A stretch of DNA of 64,000 nt from Heracleum sosnowskyi (Eukaryota > Streptophyta > Magnoliopsida > Apiales > Apiaceae). A program made the position numbers and the translations under genes. A model generated the notes under the pieces. The model did no database searches. It was not told the origin of the DNA and saw nothing but the letters and a program-made list of their open reading frames with translations. Shown one piece after another: positions 42,850 to 55,260 of this stretch. The stretch covers positions 122,040,674-122,104,673 of the forward strand of contig CM061243.1 of the NCBI GenBank assembly GCA_030848705.1. Direction: 5' to 3'. Every line of letters begins with the position of its first letter. Within the stretch, counting starts at the first letter, position 1.

Positions 42850-42935
42850 TTATTCTCATATCTCATATTCTGAATATAATAACCCCGAATCCTCAACATC
42901 AAAAAATAACCCCGCAGCAACAGCAGAAGAAGAAT
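42850..42935. other. junction with spacer remnant between exons 2a and 2b
   Basis: CTGAATATAATAACCCCGAA at about 42870 matches the intergenic spacer at about 13573. It is followed by a second copy of the CAGCAACAGCAGAAGAA end of exon 2a and then by intron-1 sequence (from about 42940, matching 40853). This looks like a deletion junction between two former full genes. Confidence 0.6.
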
Positions 42936-43696
42936 TTATTATAGGTCATAACTTGAAACTTGGTAAACGGACAAAACAAATTTATTTTGAACTAGTAAGT
43001 TACTTATAAAGTTATAATTCTAGACAAAAGAAAAAAGAAAAAGAAGAATACGTGTTTTTAGATTATTAATATGCACTATGCAGCGTGAACAGATACACTA
43101 ACTAATTTTATAGTCTGAATGCCTTATTTGATGTACGGAACTTTATCCTTGTTTTTGATATTATTTCATAATGAAGAGGTTGTTTTCATACTAGTGATCT
43201 GGTGTAAATTAAACTTAATTTGGTGCCAATCACGACCTTTATTAGAAATCCAGTGTGGACTGTCATGTGAAGCATAAACTTCGGGATAACTGAGAAGTGT
43301 GTGATTAAACTAATTTAGTTGTTGCAGTTGAATGTTAATTATGTTAGAGCTTGTAATGCTAAATTATATGTTTTGCTTGCTACTAATTTACTGATTATGA
43401 TGATATTAATTTTTCCGTTATAGTGACACGTAAACTGTAAAGGACTATCATTAAGGATTCTTTGAATTTTTAAGTAGTTTCTAGTACATTGCACACCATG
43501 TGGAAGAAATGGGTTGTACATGTGTAAATGAATTCTGGTGTAGATGATAGACTTGAATCTGTTCGAGTTGGTAATATCGAATTATTTTTTTTGCTTACTG
43601 ATTTAGTTTTTCAATTGCGAATTGTTTGGACATAAAGAATGTGATTGATAATTTCTTTTGCTTACTGATTTAGTTTCTCAATTGCTAATTGTTCAG

Positions 43697-44904
43697 ATAT
43701 AAGAATGTAACTGATGTTTTTTCTCAATCACAATTGCTGACTTTGAATGGCTACTTACCGGAACATCTGGTTGCTGAAATCTTGTATCGTCTTCGAGTTA
43801 AGGAACTGCTACGTTTTAGATGTGTATCTAAACCATGGTGTGCTCTTATTGATAGTCCGCATTTTGTCAAAACACATCTCAAGAGATCTATTCAATGCAA
43901 CACCAATGCTGCTGTTATTTGGATGGATTACAGATCTTATGCTCTGGATTTTGATTCTCTAGATAATGTCACTGCTATAAGAACTGCTGAACCGTTGAAG
44001 ACTCGTCTCTACGCTGCTGCTCTTGTGGGTTCGTGCAATGGTTTACATTGCTTGTTCAATCCAAAGGGAGACGTTTTCTTATGGAACCCTGCAATTAGAA
44101 AGTGCAGAAAGTTACCTACTGCACCAATTGATTTTCGCCGTACTAACGGCTTTGGCCTATCTTCCGTATGCGGCTTTGGGTATGATGCTGTCAATGATGA
44201 CTACAAGGTTCTGAGCATTTTTCGTCCTGAAGACCATACATTGGCTGGCTCTGAGGTCATAATTTACTGCTTAAAAACTAACTCATGGAGATGGCTTCAA
44301 AATATTTCTAGTCACTTCCAATTTGTTGGAGTATATGGTATGTTTGTAAGTGGAGCTCTGCACTGGATTGCAATTAAGACTCTGGATTTAGGAAGCTGCT
44401 TATCGTTATCACTATCAATTCTTGCCTTTGATCTTGGAATTGAAAATTATAGGGAGGTTTCAATGCCTGAAGTTCAGTATTGTAATGTTGAAGACTTGAG
44501 TATTGTTATATTTGCAGATTCCCTCTGCATTCTTGAAGACCACCCTGGTATTTGTACTAACATATGGGTGATGAAAGATTACGGGGTGGGAAATTCTTGG
44601 TGCAAGCTATTTTCAGTTGGACAATCAAAAGTAAATAGATCTGTTGAGTCTACTAGGCCTGTTAGACCTGTCACTTATTCCAAGAGTGGTAAGGATGTTC
44701 TTTTGGAAGTGGACAAAGAGAAGTTGATGTGGTATAACCTCGAAACGAAAAAAGTTAAGACTGTTAAAGTTGGTAATATCAGAGGTGTATTTGATTTGGA
44801 AGTCTACACTGAGAGTCTTGTTCCACCTGACTATAATTTCAGTTGTCCTCTGCAGAAGCAACCACAAGAGAAGAAAACACAGCACAACAGCAGAAGAACG
44901 AGAG
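43697..44904 (+). CDS. F-box/FBA exon 2b of unit B (C-terminal frameshift)
   Basis: Nearly identical to exon 2a, with few substitutions (for example Val/Ile and Val/Leu near residue 60), the same acceptor GTTCAG and donor AG/GTAATG. It is 1208 nt instead of 1209 because the Gln-rich tail lost one base (ACACAGCACAAC against ACACCGCAGCAAC). Spliced to the last exon at 45069 it would read out of frame and stop within about 10 codons, losing the conserved GFKLVL end; unspliced, the frame runs to 45023. No first exon exists between 42818 and 43696. F-box and FBA landmarks are intact. Confidence 0.75.
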
Positions 44905-45068
44905 GTAATGAAATCTCCTGTCTCGTTTGTATAGTTTTATTATCTTTACACCAAAGTGATGTTGTGTTGGATATTCATTTTAATCTTGAAAATTGGTTTT
45001 TGTATCGTCTATTGCATGATTAGCTTAGAAGTGATAATAGCTGAAATTATGGATGTTGTTTTTTGTAG

Positions 45069-45108
45069 GCACAAATTCCTTTCGAAGGGATTTAAATTAG
45101 TGTTATGA
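45069..45108 (+). CDS. last exon of F-box unit B
   Basis: 40 nt after TTTTGTAG, encoding HKFLSKGFKLVL-stop when joined to exon 2a. Same length and frame as the last exons at 12118, 49226 and 56600. Confidence 0.7.
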
Positions 45109-45827
45109 CTCATGAGAGTTGCAATTAGAAAATGAAGATAAACTGAAGGTATAGTAGCTTGTCTATCATTCTGCGGGTTTTGGTTTCTTTATTACTTTGC
45201 GACATATAATCAATTTATGATAATTAATTATAAGTAGTCAATTGACTGTTTTAAATAAAATTGTTCCAGGTCTGAATTCGACGTCAAAGGTTTTTGCACG
45301 AGGAGAAAATATAATGGAAAGAAGAATGATGAGATTCCCTGTCTTGAGTTGCACATGTTTTTGATGAACAATTATGTATATTATATCCTCCTCGGTGAAC
45401 TGTACTTCTCTTGTTCTCTTCAAAATAAGTTACGGTAGTAGTTTGTGGTTCATGTTTATGTCATATGATCTTTAGTATTCGTGTTTTGTTGCCTGAAATG
45501 TGAACAATTATGCTTCTCTTGTAGTTTGTGGTTCATGTTTACGTCATATGGTCTTTAGTACTCGTGTTTTGTTGCCGGAAATGTGAAATTTAGTACTGTG
45601 TTTTGTTGCCTGAAATGTGAAATAATGGGATTCACTTGGCGTAAGCCTGTCTATAATCAGATGGATTGCTCTATGATAAATTGTCTCCTACAAGTTATCG
45701 CTCTTTTTGTATATAAAACTTGAGGGGAGGTGTTGAATGTGTTTAGTTTTGTTTTCGATCTGCGAGGATTATGTTCTGGCCATCCTCTACTGAAACGTAT
45801 TGGATATATTTTGATTTGAAGCATCTT

Positions 45828-45915
45828 TTTTTTTTTATAATTACGGTGAGCAGTCAAACTCGTGATCCTTGGATCAACACATTGACTTCTTATCACTAGG
45901 ACAACTCGCTCGCTT
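45828..45915 (-). mobile_element. short tRNA-derived SINE (88 bp)
   Basis: Flanked by the 13-bp duplication TTTGAAGCATCTT (45815-45827 and 45916-45928). On the minus strand it has a box-A-like TCCTAGTGATAAGAAG, a box-B-like ACGAGTTTGACTGC, and ends in an A-tract. These are the marks of a pol-III-type retroposon. Confidence 0.65.
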
Positions 45916-46435
45916 TTTGAAGCATCTTCTCAAAGAAAAGTTACGTTCGTTCAAAATTTGTGTCATTGGCAAACAGTTTTCTTAAAATTGGACGAGTTTC
46001 GTACTCCATTGCTCCTGCTTCTTCTGAAAATTTCGATCATATAATGTTTTGGTCCATTAAATGTTCTCACCTGCTCCATTGCCCTTTATAATATTTTGGT
46101 ATATTTTCGAGAAATATTTATTTACTTTTTTCAAAAATAGTTAAACCAAGCACCACATTGTCAAATTTAGGGGTGAGTAACATTACAACAATCAGTTTTT
46201 TATACATAAAAAAAAAATCTTGCAATTCGACATTGTAATTTAAATAATTAAAATTAAATAAAAAAGAAATATGAAGAGGACAACAAGTGTTTGAAATATT
46301 TATTTTGCTACACAAGAATAAAAAAAATTTCATAATTAAACAATCTCGACATCTCGTAAAAGAAGAGAAATATGTCCCATAAAATAAGAATTCTACCCAT
46401 CAATAATTTAAAGGGCAGACCAAGAGCCGTTTTGA

Positions 46436-46445
46436 TATTATAAAT
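46436..46445 (+). promoter_or_regulatory. TATA-like box of F-box unit C
   Basis: ATTATAAATA lies 54 bp before the ATG at 46499. No GGCCCA box is seen nearby. Confidence 0.35.
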
Positions 46446-46498
46446 AACTAGGTCTTTTCAGAACTTGCCACTTTCACAAACGGACAAGTTGAAAAAGG

Positions 46499-49265
46499 AT
46501 GTTGTCGAAGCTTCACTCCTGTCTTTCCGATGTCAAAACGTCGTCGTCTCCTACTTCCAGGTCCTACTTTACTCTCGTTTTTCCTCTTTTACTCTATGTT
46601 TAATGTAGATCTGGCTCAGGTCCCCCTCCCCTTTACTTGTAACAATTTTTTACTTGTCATAAGAGATTGATTATAGTGCATTTGACCAACTTATAACGAA
46701 TAATAGTACACTTTCGAAACTTTCGAAACTATCACTTGCTATGTTGCCTTCCGCATTTGGTCTATTTTCAGCTAAATTTTTCGGGACTTTTTGGTCTGAT
46801 TTGCATTTCAGCGACTATATTTGTACTCCTGCTTAAATATGTTTGTTCGGGTCTAGAATTAGTCTAGGGAATAGTCGAGGTGCACTAGAGCTGACCCGGA
46901 ATTGTGAACTTTATATTACAAACGGTATTTTTCGGAAATTAAATAGTGCAAGTAGTATTCCATGACCATCGTTGTAGTGGATGTACACATTGTGCACTTT
47001 ATTACCTGGAGGCTGGAGCTAAAGACCTAAATTATTTCTAGCAATAATTTCTGAACTCCCCTAGCAATCATTTCCAAGAGTAATCGGAGTAATTTATTAC
47101 CTGGCGGTGTTTGAGTTATCGTTTCTACTTATTTCCAAGAGTGATCGGAGTTTAGAGGGGAAAAAAGTGTTTATTTTAATTCTAGGCAGAGTTTGAAGCT
47201 AGGTCAGCCTCCCCTAGTTACACCAACACTTGTGTACCATGTACAAGCACAACTATTGCATGCAAGTTTTAACATATAGCATTTTTTTAATGAATTGCTC
47301 GATCCAAAATTATATAAAGAAGATAAAAAAAATACATGTTTCTAGAATGGATATGTGGCGCGGATTGATATTATACTAATTAGATAGTTTGAATGTGGTA
47401 CATTTACTAATGTATGCAGTTTTGCACCAGTGACATAGTGTAAATTAAGTGCTGGATCGACAATGGTGCCAATCCCCAGCTATCATAGATAGTCAGCATG
47501 GACTGTGTTGCCAAACACAACCTTTATATGCTTGTGTTGAAACTACTTTACCTGTTTGAAGTTGATATTCTATACTCGTATTTCACTAATTTGTCCCTAG
47601 CGATGATATTAAAGCTACCATTGTAGTTTTTGTTCCATGGTCTTCGATTTCCCAAGACATGTCAATTTATTGTAAAATACTACTGAACTTTAAAAGGTTT
47701 TGGGCAAAAATATAAATGAAATATGTAATAGAGCGGGTGATATCAAGTTGTCTCTGTTGCTTGCGGTTTGTTTTCTCATTGAGAGTTGTGATGATAGTAA
47801 GACGTAGCTGATATTTTACCTGTTTAACTCAGCCATGGACCTCCATCACATCCTATGAATGTGACCGTCTACTTTGCAGAACATCTGATCGCTGAAATCT
47901 TATCTCGCCTTCCAGTTAAGATTCTGTTGCGTTGCAGATGTGTATCTAAACCATGGTGTTCTCTAATTGATAGTCCACGTTTTGTCAAAGCACATATCAA
48001 GCGGTCCATTGAATGCAACACCAACTCTGGTCTTATTGTTAGTGATGGTATTCTTTACTCAGTGAATTTTGATTTTCTAGATAATGCCACTGTTGTTGAA
48101 ATTGATCAACCGTTGAAGAGTCTTCTATATGATTCTACTATCATGGGTTCTTGTAATGGTTTGCACTGCTTGTTGACTCCAAAGTCAGGCATGTTCGCAT
48201 GGAACCCGGCAACAAGAAAGTGCAAAAAGTTAGCTCCTGCACCTACTGATTTACTCCGGCCATTTAAATATTCTCAGGCTTCCATGTATGGCTTTGGCTA
48301 TGATGGTGGTAATGATGATTACAAGGTTCTAAGCGTTCTTCAGCCAGCTCATGCTGTGGATGGCTATAAAGTATTAGTTTATGGCATGAAAACTGACTCA
48401 TGGAAACGGCTTCAAAATCTTCCTAGTCACTTCCAAAACATTGGAGCATGGTGTATTTATTCTAGCGGAGCTCTGCACTGGTTAGTAATTAAGACTGTGG
48501 GTCAAGAAAGCTGCATATCAATATTTGCTGTTGATCTTGGGGTTGAAAAATATAGGGAGGTTCCGATGCCTAAAGTTCAACATAAGGACATTAATGAAAT
48601 GGGACTTGTTATTTTTGACAGATCCCTTTGCTTGCTCGAATACCACCCTCATATCCGTGTAGATGTGTGGGTGATGAATGATTACGGGGTGGAAAATTCT
48701 TGGTGCAAGCTATTTACAGTGGAACATAAGAAGGTTATTAGAAATTATTGCATGTCTGTTATTCCTATTGCTTATTCAGAGAATCGTGGGGATGTTCTTT
48801 TACAAGTGGACAACATGAAGGCAATGTGGTATAACCTTCAAAAGAAGAAAATTAAGACTATTAAGAATATGCCATATTTGTTTGGTTTGGAGGCTTACAC
48901 TGAGAGTCTTGTTCCACCTGACTATAATTTTGATTGTGATGAAAAGCGACTGCAAACTCTCCCACAAGAGAAGAAAAAACAGCAGACAGAACGGAAGAGG
49001 AATAAGAGGTAAACAGTTATCCTATCTGTCTAGTCCAGTTTCTAGTTACCATGTAGCAAAATGTTGATGACTGGATTATTTTTATTTTCTTTTTTGCTAA
49101 TTAATGTTTTAAGCAAAAAGGTTGGATCTTTATTTTCAGCTAGAATATCAATAATGTAAATCATAATTACACGAATAACCTAGAAGAAATATGTAAGCTG
49201 ATATGTTGGTTGCTGTGTTTTTCAGGGACAAATTCCTTGCAAAGGGATTCAAGCTAATGTTATAA
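46499..49265 (+). CDS. F-box/FBA protein, unit C (three exons, 425 aa)
   Basis: Exons are 46499-46560, 47833-49008 and 49226-49265, GT/AG throughout, 1278 nt in total. Exon 1 encodes MLSKLHSCLSDVKTSSSPTS; its second Met is changed to Leu relative to the paralogues. Exon 2 carries the F-box (EHLIAEILSRLPVKILLRCR, CVSKPWCSLIDSPRFV) and FBA landmarks GSCNGLHCLLTPK, FAWNPATRKCKKLA, YGFGYDGGNDDYKV, LHWLVIK, WVMNDYGVENSWCKLF and YTESLVPPDY. The Lys/Gln-rich tail joins exon 3 (DKFLAKGFKLML-stop). An internal ATG at 47855 exists, but splicing to exon 1 is in frame. It is the most divergent member of the cluster and looks intact. Likely an SCF adaptor; substrate unknown. Confidence 0.85.
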
Positions 49266-49439
49266 ACACTAGCTATCTAGAATGAAGGAAATACAAGGTA
49301 ACTTGGCTCGTTTCTCGTCCTGTGGTTTTCTTTTGTACTCAAGTGCTAATTACATTTGTCCCAGGTCTGAATTTAAGGATTTGCGTGGAGGAGACAATGT
49401 GGCGGAAAGAAGAATGATGGAATGTCCTATCTTAGATTA

Positions 49440-50618
49440 GGAATCTTTTGATGAACTAATATGAATATGTAATATCTTCGCATGGTGTAATCTGTACTTC
49501 TCTATTCTGGTTATGCTAGCAATGCGGAATTTTATGTTTTTGTGACTGAGTAACAGTACTGAGTTTTGTTGGCTGGAATGTTATGTGAAGATATGTTGGG
49601 ATTAGCTTAGCACTATATTAAGGTGGATTATTGTATCTGTGTCATTGTGGTTATTATGGTCTTAACAGTTATAATATGAAATGATTATAATATGAAATGA
49701 TTCCGCTAATTATTATTCTTTTATCATTTCTTCAAATTTTAATACCTATTATATTTCTTTAATAGGTAAGTTTTATAGTAAGAAAAATTTTAAAATTATA
49801 TCAAATAATTATATCAAAACTGTAAAATTATAATTATACAATATTTTTACAATCAATTTATTATATTTGGTATATTTCTTGTCATTTAATTAAAATTATG
49901 AAAAATATAATATATTTTTTTTAAGCTTTCATTTTTAATTTATTTATAAAATTGTTTAGGTGATTATTTTAGTGTATTCAAAATGTAATTTAAAAGCATT
50001 AAAAACTGCTTTTTGCATAGTTAATTGTGGGTCACAATTAGGAAAAATTAAAATATTTTTTTAGGGAAAAACAATTAAAATGATTAAAATTTGGAGAAGA
50101 ATAATTAAAATAATTAAAAGTAATGATATATAGTTGTTTAAGGTGTTAACAGCTAGGTTTAGCTTAGTTTTTAAGTATCAGCCTATCCGTGGAAAAGAAA
50201 AGAAGCGCGGAGCTTACTAGGGCTAAAACACCCTGGGCGGAAATTTATAGCGGAAATCATTGAGAATCGTTAGATAAAATATTAAAATTAGTATATAGAA
50301 TATCTTTTCTATTTTTTCTAAATAAAACATCTCATATTTTTAGTCAAAGTGTATATTCTTTTTTATATTTTCTAACTAAAATTTCTAGTTTTCTATTTTT
50401 CCTAAATAAAACCTCTAATTTTCCAAAAATATCACAAATAGCCCTATTTAATAAAATAAAATAATAACATTATAATTATTAATTACTAACCGATTAGCTT
50501 TTTTTCCAAAACGTATATTTATTTTTATATTTTCTAACTAATGTTTCTCTTAAATAAAATCTCAAAAATATCATGGGCTATTCCATTTAATAGCATAAAA
50601 TACTAATTTATGAATATA
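49440..50618. other. spacer after unit C
   Basis: Non-coding and very AT-rich after 49680. From about 50280 it contains TTTCTATTTTTCCTAAATAAAAC repeats typical of the W-type Helitrons, probably an older, eroded copy. Confidence 0.4.
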
Positions 50619-51231
50619 TCTATATACTATATTATCAAAGACGAAACATTGAAAGTTTTGGTACCTGTTTTTTGATACGATATTTGCCTTATTTAATTGT
50701 TTATTTAATTATTATAATCAGTTACCCTTTAAATTAAATTATATTACCATTTTTTTCTAAACAAATCAGGGCCAATTTCCTTTTCATCTAAAACGTGTTA
50801 CTTTTTCTATTTCATTTGCTAAAATCCTTCATTTTTCAAATATATCACGAGAAAACCCTTAAATATTTACTTTAAAATCTATTTTAATACTTTTAATTGA
50901 CAATTACCTTTTTCAACTAAAACATGTCACCTTTTCTATTTTTCTTACTAAACCCCCTCTTTTTTCAAAAATATCACGGGCAAATCGTTACTTTTATATT
51001 TTAAAATTCAACGAAAACATGTTACTTTCTATTTTTATTACTAAAACCCCTCTTTTTCCAAAATATCACGGACAACCCGTTATTTATTTTAAAATTCATT
51101 TTAATTATTTTAAAATGTTTAACACGCCTACTTATTTTTTTTAATAAATTCAATTAATAAAATGTAAAATATTAATAATAAAATTTACAATTATTAAAAA
51201 CAACCCGTGCATCGTACGGGTTTTAAGCTAT
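50619..51231 (+). mobile_element. Helitron-like element W2
   Basis: It starts TCTATATACTATATTATC with AAGACGAAACATTGAAAG and ends with the hairpin CCCGTGCATCGTACGGG (51204-51220), then TTTTAAGCTAT. CTAT replaces the expected CTAG/CTAA. The interior has several TATTTTTC...AAAATATCACGGGCAAA motifs. Confidence 0.7.
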
Positions 51232-52072
51232 ATAATTAAAGATGAAACATTAAAAGTTTGGTTGTCGAATAGACGGACGGTCAGTACTTAATGATTTTAC
51301 TTAATTACCCTTACTTATTTTTTTTTAAAACTATCACTAAATAATAACATTATTTATAACCAATTACCTTTTCAGCTAAAATACATTACCTTATTTTATT
51401 TTATTTTCTTACAAAATCCTCTCTTTTTCTAAAAAAAAAAACATGGGCGATTATATTTTTTAACAAAAACATGCTACTATTTCTATTTTTCCTTACTAAA
51501 ACTCCTCATTTTCCAAAAATATCATGGGCAAACCCTTACTTATTTATTTTAAAATCTATTTTAATACTTTTAATTATGTTACTTTTTCTATTTTTTCATT
51601 TTCTAAAAAAATTATTATTAAATAATAACATTTTTATAACCAACTAGCTTTTTAGCTAAAATACATTATCTTTTCTAACAAAATCTTCTTTTTTTCTAAA
51701 AAAAATCACGGGTAATTACTTTTTTCAACTAAAACATGTTACTCTTTCTGATTTTTCTTTACTAAACCCCTCATTTTCCAAAAATATTCTAGACAAATCC
51801 TTACTTATTTATTGTGAAGCCTATTTAAATACTTTTAATTACGGGTACTTACCTTTTCAGCTAAAACATGTTAGGTTTTCTATTTTTCCTTACTAAAACC
51901 CCTCATTTTCCAAAAATATCACGGGCAAACAGTTATAAATCTATTTTAAGACTTTTAATTATTAAAAAAAGTTTAACACGCCTACTTATTTTTTTAACAA
52001 ATGCAAATTAATATAATATTAAAGCATAAATAATAAAAATAATAATTATTAATAATAATCTGTGCATGCTAG
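51229..52072 (+). mobile_element. Helitron-like element W3 (degraded)
   Basis: It begins TATAATTAAAGATGAAACATTA directly at the end of W2 and ends CTGTGCATGCTAG (52072), with a decayed hairpin. The interior has at least four copies of the AAAAATATCACGGGCAAA motif. It stands head to tail with W2. Confidence 0.6.
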
Positions 52073-52245
52073 TATAAATAATTTATAAAGCACGGTATAA
52101 AAGCTAATTACCTCGTGTATAAAATATTTTTATACGAGAAGACCAACCAAGAACCTAAAACTCTATTGTTTATCTTGCTAAAAGTTTTTCAAAACAAAAA
52201 TTGATGCAAATAAACTCATTTCATGGCTTATTTGAAAATTACAAC

Positions 52246-52363
52246 GGCCCAACTACACGCTTCTCTCGTACGCCATTGTAAATAAGCAGATATCGATAAA
52301 ATTTAAAATAATTTAAAATCCCGTACATTAAGCAGTTTCGATAAGGTTTGTTACTTTATATAA
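52246..52363 (+). promoter_or_regulatory. promoter of F-box unit D
   Basis: GGCCCA at 52246-52251 and TTTATATAA at 52355-52363, with the TATA box 58 bp before the ATG of exon 1. Confidence 0.5.
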
Positions 52364-52420
52364 ACAGGCTTTGGTAGATCAATAAACTCAAACTAAGAAC
52401 AACAAGAAGAAGAAGAGAAA

Positions 52421-52479
52421 ATGATGTCCAAGCTTATATCCTGTCACTCCGACGCCAATACGTCGTCGTCTCCTTCCAG
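52421..52479 (+). CDS. first exon of F-box unit D
   Basis: 59 nt, ATG to TCCAG/GTTCTA, encoding MMSKLISCHSDANTSSSPS plus two bases. It is the only first exon for the two second exons at 53286 and 55261. Confidence 0.75.
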
Positions 52480-52855
52480 GTTCTACTCGATTTATTTTTT
52501 CATCACATTGTTTTAATTTTTCGTCATTTCTGTTTTGTTTTCGGTGGAATATTTTTGTATACGGTATTCTGCATTTTTGTAAGGGTAGGTGTACATCTCA
52601 CGCCTGTGTTAGCGTAATATGGATCGGTTTGGCTCGGTTTTTATAAAACTGAAATCGGAATCATATAGGTTCGGTTTTGGTTTTTTTTTAACCTAGGGTT
52701 TGTTGTATTATTTTACAAGTAGTATAATACATTATACATTTTTTTAATGACTTTAATGCTGATGAATCGGAAAATAGTGAGGTGTGGTATGGTTGGATAG
52801 AGTAAATAGTTAGGGTTTGTAATGTACATGGTGTTGCCTCTCGTATTTTTTTCGT

Positions 52856-53020
52856 AAATAGGTTGATTTCGTGATCCAGCGTAGATGCTTGACACTTAGC
52901 ACGGACTTGTAAATAGGTTGATTTCGTCATCCAGCGTAGATGCTTGACACTTAGCACGGACTTGTAAATAGGTTGATTTCGTGATCCAGCGTAGATGCTT
53001 GACACTTAGCACGGACTTCT
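52856..53020. repeat. 55-bp tandem repeat (three units) in intron 1 of unit D
   Basis: The unit starts AAATAGGTTGATTTCGTGAT and ends TAGCACGGACTTGT. The three copies differ at about one base each. The paralogous intron at about 54956 has a single diverged copy. Confidence 0.9.
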
Positions 53021-53285
53021 TTCGATATGCTGTTTGTGTTTTAGCTGATTTAGTCGTTGTTGGATGTTAAAATTGTTACGGCTAAAATAGTAATATATTC
53101 ATTTTGCTTGCTACTAATTTGGCTGGTTGATTAGAAAGAGATGCACAAATGAAATTATTCGGTGTGGATGTGCTTAATACGTGTTGGTTGTGTTATATTT
53201 TTTTTCTTTGGTTACGGATTTGGTTTCTCAATTGTGGATTACGAATGATACTAAAATGTATCTGGTGTTTTGCCTGTTAACTTAG

Positions 53286-54455
53286 AAATGGAATTCAATC
53301 ACAAATGCTCAGAGTGCCCCCCTACCTGACGGAACATTTGGTTTCTGAAATCTTATCTCGCCTTCCAGTTAAGGCTCTGTTGCAATATAGATGTGTATCT
53401 AAACCGTGGTGTTCACTTATTGATAGTCCACGTTTTGTCAAAGCACAGCTCAAGCGATCCATTGAGTGCAACACTAATACTGGTCTTGTTATTAGAGGCG
53501 ACAATTTTCACTTGGTGGATTTTGATTCTTTAGAACATACCACTCCTGTTGAAATTGATGAGCCATTGAAGACTCGTCTCTACGGATGTTCAATTGTGAG
53601 TACTATCGATGGCTTGCACTGCTTGTTCAATCCAAAGCCAGACATTTTCATATGGAACCCGGCAACCAGAAAGTGCAGACACCTGCCTACCTTACCAGCT
53701 GATTTTAATCGTCCTTTCGGCTTTGGCGGGTCTTCTCTATGTGGCTTTGGGTATGATGCTGCTAATGATGACTACAAGGTTATGAGAATTCAGACTAATG
53801 ATAGTGGCCTGGAAGGCTCTAAGGTCATAGTGTATGGTCTAAAAACTCACTCATGGAAACGACTTAAAAATATTCCTTATCAATTTCAGTATTTTGGTGT
53901 ATGGGGCATGTTTATGGGTGGATCTTTGCACTGGATTACAATCAAGAGTCAGGGATGCCCATCAATTCTTGCAGTTGATCTTGGGGTTGAAAATCACAGG
54001 GAGCTTCCACTGCCTAAACTTCGGACTAAGAATGTGAATCAACTAGGTATAATTACATTTGAAAAGTCCCTTTGCATACTTGAATACCTACTTAGTGTTC
54101 GTATGAATGTATGGGTGATGAAAGATTATGGGGTGGGAAATTCTTGGTGCAAGCTATTTTCGGTGGAACAACAAAAAGTGATCGGATCTTTTGGGACTAT
54201 CACGCCTCTTGCTTATTCAAAGAATCGTCAGGATGTTCTGTGCGAAGTGGACAATGAGAAGGTGATGTGGTATAACCCTAAAAGGAAGAAAGCTAGGACT
54301 GCGAACATTGCTAATTTACCTAGTATCTTTGATTTGGAATTTTACACCGAGAGTCTTGTTCCACTCGACTATAACATGAGTTCTGTTGGGAAGCAGCTGC
54401 TGAAGCAACCACAAGAGAAGAAAGTACAGCAGCAAAAGAAAAATAAGGATGAGAG
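53286..54455 (+). CDS. F-box/FBA exon 2a of unit D
   Basis: Acceptor TTAACTTAG, donor AG/GTAAGC. F-box: LTEHLVSEILSRLPVKALLQ, CVSKPWCSLIDSPRFV. FBA landmarks: FIWNPATRKCRHLP, CGFGYDAANDDYKV, LHWITIK, WVMKDYGVGNSWCKLF, YTESLVPLDY, then a Gln/Lys-rich tail. With the exon at 52421 and the last exon at 56600 the coding length is 1269 nt (422 aa), in frame. The first ATG in the exon is 53305, but exon-1 splicing adds about 25 residues in frame. No last exon follows directly. Role as for the other F-box units. Confidence 0.82.
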
Positions 54456-55260
54456 GTAAGCAAATCTCCTATGCTTCTTATTGTATTTTATTTTAACTAA
54501 GTACTGAGGTGATGACGTGTTGGATATTCATTTCTCACTAGCGAATTAGTTGTGGGGTCTACATTGCATGACTGGATATCTTGACGGTTGCTGAAATTTT
54601 GGCTGTGTCTGTTTCCATCTCCTTTTCACTTTATAATTACACTCTTCTATAGTTTGCAAATTCTGTAATTTCTGTTTTGTTTGTGTTGAACATTTTAGAT
54701 TATTATTTGTTTATTTTCTTCATCGATTGATGTTGATTTTAGAGTTGTGTACCAATCACTTCATATATCTGCCATTTCTTCTTTTTACCTAGGGTTTTAT
54801 GTATTTTAATTTCATAAATAAACATACACAAAATGAATGATAATGTTCTTTTTAGATAACTTTGAAGCTGATGAATCAAATGATTATAATCTGGTAAGAA
54901 TAGATAGAGTAAATATATAGTTGTTGCCATGTACATGGTCCTGCCCTTAAAAATTTTCCGTAAATAAGGTGATTTTGAACGTGATCCAGCATAGATGCTT
55001 GACGCCTAGCACAAACTTCATTCTGTATACTGTTTGTGTTTCAGCTGCTTTAGTTGTTGGATGTTAACATTTTTAGGGCTGTAATACTAATTTATTCATT
55101 ATGCTTACTACTAATTGGCTGCCTGATTGTAAAGAGGGATGCACGTATGAAAAAATGTGTTGGTTTTATTATACTTTTTCCTCTGCTTACTGGTTTGGTT
55201 TCTCAATTGTGGATTAGGAATGATATTAAAATGTATCTTGTGTTTTACCTGTTAACTTAG

